The notes beneath the pieces are model-generated. The model worked only from the letters and a program-made list of their open reading frames with translations, made no database searches and was not told where the DNA came from. Below, piece by piece: positions 60,274-64,000 of a stretch of 64,000 nucleotides of DNA (within the stretch, counting starts at the first letter, position 1; every line of letters begins with the position of its first letter). The position numbers and the translations under genes were made by a program. Source of the stretch: an uncultured Lachnospiraceae bacterium (lineage in GTDB: Bacteria > Bacillota > Clostridia > Lachnospirales > Lachnospiraceae); NCBI GenBank assembly GCA_947652925.1, contig CANTEW010000001.1, forward strand, positions 62,001-126,000, in the 5' to 3' direction.

Positions 60274-60363
60274 TCATCCTTTCATATGATCGATCTTTGT
60301 GAGATCTGCGCCTGAAATATCCAACAATGCTTTTAAAGACGCATCCCTTTTTTCAGTCTGCAC
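60274..60363 (-). CDS. 29-residue small protein or leader peptide upstream of pncB
   Basis: A GTG-started frame of 30 codons (MQTEKRDASLKALLDISG... ending DHMKG) lies between a good promoter (60408-60436) and pncB (72 bases downstream). GGAGG sits 7 bases before the GTG. An overlapping 10-codon ATG frame uses the same ribosome site. The peptide is charged and helix-prone, with no membrane segment. It may be a real small protein, a translated leader controlling pncB, or a chance frame. Confidence 0.45.
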   Translation of the reverse strand: MQTEKRDASLKALLDISGADLTKIDHMKG

Positions 60364-60407
60364 ATGACCACCTCCATCATAAGTATCTGCCTTTATCAGT
60401 TATCTAC

Positions 60408-60436
60408 ATTATAGCGGCGATCGCAGAGTGTGTAAA
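60408..60436 (-). promoter_or_regulatory. sigma-A promoter of the pncB unit
   Basis: On the minus strand TTTACA (60431-60436), 17 bases, a perfect TATAAT (60408-60413). Confidence 0.8.
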
Positions 60437-60537
60437 GCCGCATTTTCTTATCCAAATGCTGATCATAGGGCTATAGATCCTCTTGTGATCCCACATGGAT
60501 CCCATTATGATATGATCTGTAAAATATTACGATCGAC

Positions 60538-60704
60538 CTAGTGTATCGACAAGCTGATTTCTGTGATAAAGTGTGCCGGATATTTCGTCACTCTGCAAAG
60601 CGGAGGAATGAGGCGTAGCGGTGGCTACGGCGATCAAGGACAACGCGGCAGATGGCAAAATAGGCGGTACAATTGATACAGAAGTCAACTTGTCGATACA
60701 CTAG
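60538..60704. repeat. MITE-2, intact 167-bp copy
   Basis: The ends CTAGTGTATCGACAAGCTGA and TCAACTTGTCGATACACTAG are inverted repeats; the match extends, with gaps, to about 27-40 bases. The core carries AGTGTGCCGGATATTTCGTCA and GCGGAGGAATGAGGCGTA, shared with the 15.3-kb copy. It encodes nothing. It sits just upstream of the DUF2115-like gene, whose extended -10 box begins 12 bases after its right end. Confidence 0.8.
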
Positions 60705-60715
60705 TCATGCCTTTG

Positions 60716-60724
60716 TGCTATAAT
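60716..60724 (+). promoter_or_regulatory. extended -10 promoter of the DUF2115-like gene
   Basis: TGC then TATAAT (60719-60724). Any -35 function would fall inside the MITE-2 right end (ATACAC at 17 bases, or TTGTCG too far away), so the repeat insertion may have altered the promoter. Confidence 0.6.
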
Positions 60725-60762
60725 AAAAACAGATCCTATAAAGAAAGGAGGTCTCTCTTACA

Positions 60763-61194
60763 ATGACACGCTCCCATCTTCTGGGGGCCCTACAGGCTGC
60801 CATCTCCACGGATGAATGGGATGCCATCACAAATGACACCTCATACCCGATCAGCAACTTTAACCGCAGCGTATTGTCAGAACTGCAGCACGCAGTCAGC
60901 GACGATAAAGCATTGCCGGAGGATAGCGTCTCCGGTCTCCATATGGTACTGAAAAAATTCCTTGGAGAACACTTGACAGACAAGCCTGCGAGCTGGAAAT
61001 GGATACTCATTTCCTGTATCTATCTCACGTTTATAGCCGAACGCCCCATGCACCCCCTGGACGTGGCAGGTATCAAGGTCACCACGGAAAACGGTAAGAC
61101 CGTGTATAAATGCCCCTTAAAGTCCGCCGGGAATGATACCACCTGCCACTACTGCGTCTGTGTGCGTATGTCCGATCACGAGATCACAAAATAA
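60763..61194 (+). CDS. DUF2115-like protein
   Basis: A 143-residue cytosolic protein. The C-terminal part PMHPLDVAGIKVTTENGKTV followed by CPLKSAGNDTTCHYCVC, with three clustered cysteines, resembles the DUF2115/UPF0305 family best known from methanogens; I hold this assignment loosely. The cysteines may bind metal. The N-terminal half is helical and unremarkable. AAAGGAGG precedes the ATG. It is flanked by the MITE-2 element on the left and by hairpin-element copy B, which begins right at its stop codon, on the right. Confidence 0.65.
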   Translation: MTRSHLLGALQAAISTDEWDAITNDTSYPISNFNRSVLSELQHAVSDDKALPEDSVSGLHMVLKKFLGEHLTDKPASWKWILISCIYLTFIAERPMHPLDVAGIKVTTENGKTVYKCPLKSAGNDTTCHYCVCVRMSDHEITK

Positions 61195-61196
61195 AC

Positions 61197-61368
61197 GGAC
61201 ATGTCGCCTGACGGCGACATCACCATGAATGAAAGTCAGCTGCTCCGTGCCTTCGGCACTCCCACAGCTGCCAGGTGTATTCATGATCCGGGCTATCGCC
61301 CTACTCATTCATACACCTTAGCCCGTCAAACGTCTGAATGTCTGGCCAAGCAAGCTTGCCCATCCACT
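61197..61368. repeat. hairpin-rich element, copy B
   Basis: Hairpins in the same order as copy A: ATGTCGCC/GGCGACAT (61201-61220), AGCTG with GTGCC/GGCAC and CAGCT (61239-61269), AGGTGTAT/ATACACCT with ATGA/TCAT around GGGCTATCGCCC, and CAAG/CTTG (61348-61358). The segments GAATGAAAGTCAGCTGCTCC and CCGGGCTATCGCCCTACTCA are identical or nearly so to copy A, while stem residues change in pairs. It spans the whole gap between the DUF2115-like stop and the mnmM stop. Confidence 0.75.
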
Positions 61369-61931
61369 CACCCTTTAAAAATAAACACAGGCGTAGGCGG
61401 GTGGTTTCCCCGGTTATGATACTCCTGTACGATAACAGTATAAAGACAGGCGTCCAATCTCTGCAGATATGCAAGGACGCTCTCTTTTTCTCCAGATCCC
61501 GTATCACCCCCACTGTAGAGACAGATCCCCATCACACCGCCCGTCTTGAGAAGGTCGAGCCCCACTCCAATGGCTTTTATCGTAGTATCCGGCCGGGTTG
61601 CCAGGCTGTGGTCCCCACCTGGCAGATAACCACAGTTGAACATGATCCCGTCCACCGTCTCCCGGTCCAGATACTCTCCCATATCCACATGGCTGCCCAA
61701 GATCAGGCTATATCCGCTCTCTATCCCTTCCCCTTTCAAAAGCTGCCGGGTATGTTCCAGCGCCTCTCTCTGTATATCAAAGGCGTATACATGGCCCGTC
61801 CCCTCTGCCAGCCGGCAGAAAAATAATGTATCATGACCGTTCCCCATCGTAGCATCCACATACACCCCCTGTCTGGGAAGATGCAGTTTCATGATCTCAT
61901 GGCACCATGCAGTCGTCGGTATCCTCTCCAT
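61368..61931 (-). CDS. mnmM: tRNA-modifying class I methyltransferase (MnmM/YtqB type)
   Basis: A 187-residue SAM-dependent methyltransferase of the YtqB group, shown in other Firmicutes to methylate the wobble 5-aminomethyl-2-thiouridine of tRNA. The SAM loop is VDATMGNGHDTLFFCRLA, the acidic end is VYAFDIQ, and the substrate-side motif FNCGYLPGGDHSLATRPDTT is characteristic of this group. The ATG at 61931 follows GGAGGTGG and lies 1 base from the stop of the upstream glycosylase gene (TGAGATG), so the two are translationally coupled. Its 3' end abuts hairpin element B. Confidence 0.9.
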   Translation of the reverse strand: MERIPTTAWCHEIMKLHLPRQGVYVDATMGNGHDTLFFCRLAEGTGHVYAFDIQREALEHTRQLLKGEGIESGYSLILGSHVDMGEYLDRETVDGIMFNCGYLPGGDHSLATRPDTTIKAIGVGLDLLKTGGVMGICLYSGGDTGSGEKESVLAYLQRLDACLYTVIVQEYHNRGNHPPTPVFIFKG

Positions 61932-61932
61932 C

Positions 61933-62427
61933 TCAGACCACCTCCAAGATCTGCGACCAGCTCTGTGCCAATCTCTCCAGGGAATAAGCGGCATTGGCCG
62001 GACTGGTGGAAGGCAGTCCCATGACCTCCATCCCGGTCTGATCTTTTACATATTTATTATAGAGTTTTTCCGCCGTCTTCCCGTTGGCATAGATCCGCGT
62101 GACAGAACTGCCCGCCAACACTTGTGACAGATCGTTAGAGACAACATTCCGGATGCTGCTGTCACTCGATCCGATGATCTCGCAGCTCTGGATCACATCC
62201 CAGACAGCGATCCCGTTTTTCAAGAGCATCTCTTTCTTCTCCGGGATCGTTCCCGGTACGGGCCACCCTGTCAGCATAGCCAGGAGTTTCCAGAAACGGT
62301 TCTGCGGATGTCCGTAATAGAACTGCATCTCTCTGGACTTTACTGAGGGGAACGTCCCCAAGATCAGGACTTTAGAATTTTTGTCATAAACGGGGGCAAA
62401 TTCATGTTTCTCAAATGTATTCTGCAT
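61933..62427 (-). CDS. DNA-deoxyinosine glycosylase (UDG superfamily)
   Basis: A 164-residue uracil-DNA-glycosylase-fold protein. The motif KVLILGTFPSVKSREMQFYY then GHPQNRFWKLL is typical of the hypoxanthine-specific branch (DNA-deoxyinosine glycosylase) and differs from classical Ung or Mug active sites. VMGLPSTSPANA is the C-terminal DNA-contact loop. It excises deaminated adenine (hypoxanthine) from DNA. It is probably cotranscribed with mnmM, and lies downstream of the rpsR terminator. Confidence 0.88.
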   Translation of the reverse strand: MQNTFEKHEFAPVYDKNSKVLILGTFPSVKSREMQFYYGHPQNRFWKLLAMLTGWPVPGTIPEKKEMLLKNGIAVWDVIQSCEIIGSSDSSIRNVVSNDLSQVLAGSSVTRIYANGKTAEKLYNKYVKDQTGMEVMGLPSTSPANAAYSLERLAQSWSQILEVV

Positions 62428-62451
62428 TTAGGACTCCTTTTTACACACAGG

Positions 62452-62486
62452 AAAAAGCCGCTATCGTCCCCCGATAACGGCTCCTT
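62452..62486 (-). terminator. intrinsic terminator of rpsF-ssb-rpsR
   Basis: An 11-bp stem with one mismatch, AGCCGTTATCG/CGATAGCGGCT (minus strand, 62472-62482 with 62456-62466), and a GGGGA-type loop, then TTTTTCC. The A/T flanks on both sides would also let it work on the plus strand. Confidence 0.88.
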
Positions 62487-62498
62487 TTTATCTTCTCA

Positions 62499-62762
62499 TC
62501 AATCCTGGATATACGGCATGATCGCCACATGGCGGGCACGTTTGATCGCTACAGTCAAAGCCCTCTGATGTTTTGCACAGTTCCCTGTGATCCTTCTGGG
62601 GAGGATCTTCCCTCTCTCAGATACATATCTCTTTAACTTGTTCGCATCTTTGTAGCTGATCCCGTTATTTTCCTTGCCGCAGAATACGCAGACTTTTCTC
62701 CTCCTGCGGCCGCCCCTCTTCTTGTATGGGGAATCTGATCTGTTTCCTCTATCGTAAGCCAT
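62499..62762 (-). CDS. rpsR: ribosomal protein S18
   Basis: An 87-residue S18 of the small subunit, binding next to S6. The N-terminal basic region has a [15 protein letters not shown] segment (CxxC, the zinc-type form) and the core [20 protein letters not shown] then [16 protein letters not shown] is canonical. The ATG at 62762 is preferred over an upstream extension; AAAGGAGG lies 6-7 bases before it. It is the last gene of the rpsF-ssb-rpsR operon and is followed by a strong terminator; rplI is not in the operon. Confidence 0.97.
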   Translation of the reverse strand: MAYDRGNRSDSPYKKRGGRRRRKVCVFCGKENNGISYKDANKLKRYVSERGKILPRRITGNCAKHQRALTVAIKRARHVAIMPYIQD

Positions 62763-62775
62763 TGGTTTACCTCCT

Positions 62776-63234
62776 TTAACTAAATGGCAGCTCCTCGTCA
62801 ATCCCGTCAGGGATGTTCATGAATCCATCTGCAGACGCCGCACTTGGCGTGGGCATGTCCGCAGCAGACATAGGCTGCGGTATCGCGTTTGCTGCCGCAT
62901 ATCCCTGGCTGGCCGCCTTACTCTCTGCAAATTCCTGTTCTTCTACTACCACTTCTGTCGTATATACTTTCACGCCTTCCCGGTTGGTATAACTCCCGGT
63001 CTGGATCCGTCCGCATACAGTGATACGGATCCCTTTGTGGTAATATTTTTCAGCAAACTCCGCTGTCCGTCCGAAAGACACACAGTTGATAAAATCTGCC
63101 GTAGCCTCGCCGTCTCTCCGAAAACGCCGATCCACCGCCAGGGTATATCTGGCGATCGCCAGCGCATTCTCTCCCGCCGAGTACCTTACTTCCGGATCTC
63201 TGGTCAAACGCCCCATGAGTATCACTTTATTCAT
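62776..63234 (-). CDS. ssb: single-stranded DNA-binding protein
   Basis: A 152-residue SSB. The OB-fold covers residues 1-105 ([60 protein letters not shown]), a flexible Gln/Ala/Met/Pro-rich linker follows, and the acidic tip ends IDEELPFS, close to the DDDIPF-type partner-binding tail. It coats single-stranded DNA in replication and repair. Its place between rpsF and rpsR is the standard Firmicutes arrangement. Confidence 0.97.
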   Translation of the reverse strand: MNKVILMGRLTRDPEVRYSAGENALAIARYTLAVDRRFRRDGEATADFINCVSFGRTAEFAEKYYHKGIRITVCGRIQTGSYTNREGVKVYTTEVVVEEQEFAESKAASQGYAAANAIPQPMSAADMPTPSAASADGFMNIPDGIDEELPFS

Positions 63235-63262
63235 ATGATCACCTCTGAAAATATCTAAAATA

Positions 63263-63634
63263 TCATTCTAATGGCGCTTTTTCTCCTACATCTCCTACAG
63301 CAGCGGCTTCTTCATCCTGTCCGGCTTCCGCACCTTCTATCTCAGGCTCGTCCGTAACGTTGACGATCAGATACCTGAGGACATTGTCCATAATGTGCAT
63401 ATGGCTCTCCAGCTCTACAGGGCAGGTAGGTGCAGCTTCAAAGTGGATAAAATAATAATAACCTTCGTGCATCTTCTGGATCTCATACGCAAGTCTCTTC
63501 TTGCCCCATTCTTCCACATCTGTGATCACACCGTCATAGCGTGTGATGTAGCCCTTTGCTTTCTCCAGAGCAGCCAGACGCACTTCATCCTCCACCTTGG
63601 CATTCAATACCAATGCTAACTCATACTTGTTCAT
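63263..63634 (-). CDS. rpsF: ribosomal protein S6
   Basis: A 123-residue S6. The ferredoxin-like core MNKYELALVLNAKVEDEVR, VEEWGKKRLAYEIQKMHEGY, YYFIHFEAAPTCPVELESHM is canonical; an acidic C-terminal tail (EGAEAGQDEEAAAVGDVGEK) extends it. The ATG at 63634 follows GAAGGAGGAA; an upstream in-frame ATG would extend into the leader. It is the first gene of the operon, with S6:S18 feedback through the leader RNA possible, as in other bacteria. Confidence 0.97.
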   Translation of the reverse strand: MNKYELALVLNAKVEDEVRLAALEKAKGYITRYDGVITDVEEWGKKRLAYEIQKMHEGYYYFIHFEAAPTCPVELESHMHIMDNVLRYLIVNVTDEPEIEGAEAGQDEEAAAVGDVGEKAPLE

Positions 63635-63740
63635 GTATTTCCTCCTTCTGGTCAATTGGCCCCTTATCCTCGTAAGGAACAAGGATCTCGTTCTGACAGG
63701 TCTTTGTCAAAGCCTGCAAAACGGGTATTCACGGATATAT

Positions 63741-63769
63741 ATTCTAACACAAGATGCCCGTCTTGTAAA
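63741..63769 (-). promoter_or_regulatory. sigma-A promoter of rpsF-ssb-rpsR, with structured leader
   Basis: On the minus strand TTTACA (63764-63769), 17 bases, TAGAAT (63741-63746). The leader of about 100 bases can form a CGTT..CAGG/CCTG..AACG hairpin and an ATCCT/AGGAT hairpin. It may be the S6:S18-binding leader known from many bacteria, but I could not place its conserved CCG bulge with confidence. Confidence 0.7.
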
Positions 63770-63795
63770 GAGGGATCTTACCTGCTCACAACAGC

Positions 63796-64000
63796 CTACT
63801 CAAAATATCCCGCATCAAACCCAGGCACCAGCTGTCCCCAATCCTGGATACCCAGATATTGCCGACAAACTCCCGTATACGCCTCGCCTTCCTGCGTATC
63901 CATATATTTGAACACATCATGGGACGCTTTCATCCTGCCCATCCCTTCCGTCCACAGTCCCATATAGAGCCCGTCGCCCCCGATCTCGACCGGGTTATCT
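63796..64000 (-). CDS. unknown protein, C-terminal fragment
   Basis: An open frame of 67 codons plus stop runs in from the right edge. The product ends DAGYFE and contains GLWTEGMGRMKASHDVF and VCRQYLGIQDWGQLVPG. I do not recognise it. Its stop is about 27 bases upstream of the rpsF promoter -35 box. Composition and codon choice match the neighbours, so it is probably a real gene whose start lies outside the window. Confidence 0.6.
   Translation of the reverse strand, partial: DNPVEIGGDGLYMGLWTEGMGRMKASHDVFKYMDTQEGEAYTGVCRQYLGIQDWGQLVPGFDAGYFE

Noticed and set aside
60763-61194. Naming the 143-residue protein as a methanogen-type UPF0305 enzyme with known function
   Set aside because: The similarity is limited to the C-terminal cysteine region by eye, and the family has no known activity.

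Overview
The window looks like chromosome of a spore-forming, strictly anaerobic member of the Clostridia, most likely Lachnospiraceae. Grounds: indolepyruvate:ferredoxin oxidoreductase, a class III (anaerobic) ribonucleotide reductase, SpoIID, a SpoIIQ-like gene and SpoVT, a DUF4317 protein, a large Gram-positive-type SRP RNA, strong AGGAGG ribosome sites with some GTG/TTG starts, and canonical sigma-A promoters. This is inference from gene content; no 16S gene is present. No phage, CRISPR array, tRNA or rRNA was seen.

Layout. 0-4.6 kb: start of a secreted protein, gdhA, aspS, a NimA-like flavin protein. 4.6-10.5 kb (minus): LysR regulator, an unusual zinc-deacylase/methyltransferase fusion, and a Dpp/Opp/Nik-type ABC operon with two ATPases and a lipoprotein but no permeases. 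10.5-11.35 kb: strong promoter, a long transcript without a convincing gene, and a terminator. 11.4-15.2 kb: RluA-type pseudouridine synthase, a nest of small transposon-like repeats, an AI-2E-family exporter, a secreted polysaccharide deacetylase. 15.5-22.2 kb: operon iorA-iorB-NSS transporter-VOC protein-aminotransferase-HD protein-isochorismatase hydrolase, a plausible route for uptake and oxidative fermentation of aromatic amino acids. 22.2-25.4 kb: fba, PTS enzyme I, SRP RNA. 25.5-33.2 kb: C39-like peptidase and a minus-strand envelope cluster (glucosaminidase, asnB, GT2, YfhO). 33.3-36.4 kb: divergent phosphoribosyltransferase, lone sugar-ABC ATPase, CdaR-type regulator. 36.7-43.5 kb: mostly secreted or coiled-coil proteins of unknown role. 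43.5-50 kb: nrdD with paired NrdR boxes, cls, murG, a sigma-like factor, HIT protein. 50-52 kb: spoIID and a SpoIIQ-like gene broken by an in-frame amber codon, each with a sporulation-type promoter. 52-58 kb: GIY-YIG protein, DUF4317, trkA-trkH, trhA, spoVT. 58-64 kb: M15 carboxypeptidase, pncB, DUF2115-like protein, mnmM, a DNA glycosylase, and rpsF-ssb-rpsR.

Most notable non-genic content: two interspersed MITE-like families, a 129-bp near-perfect palindrome set at a repeat-end junction, and a roughly 170-bp hairpin-rich element present twice whose stems differ by compensatory changes. Most notable gene-level oddities: the spoIIQ amber codon, two long G-tracts in yfhO, the permease-less ABC operon with its fusion enzyme, and a phosphoribosyltransferase lacking the usual acidic pair in its PRPP loop. 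Coordinates of promoters, terminators and hairpins were read by eye.
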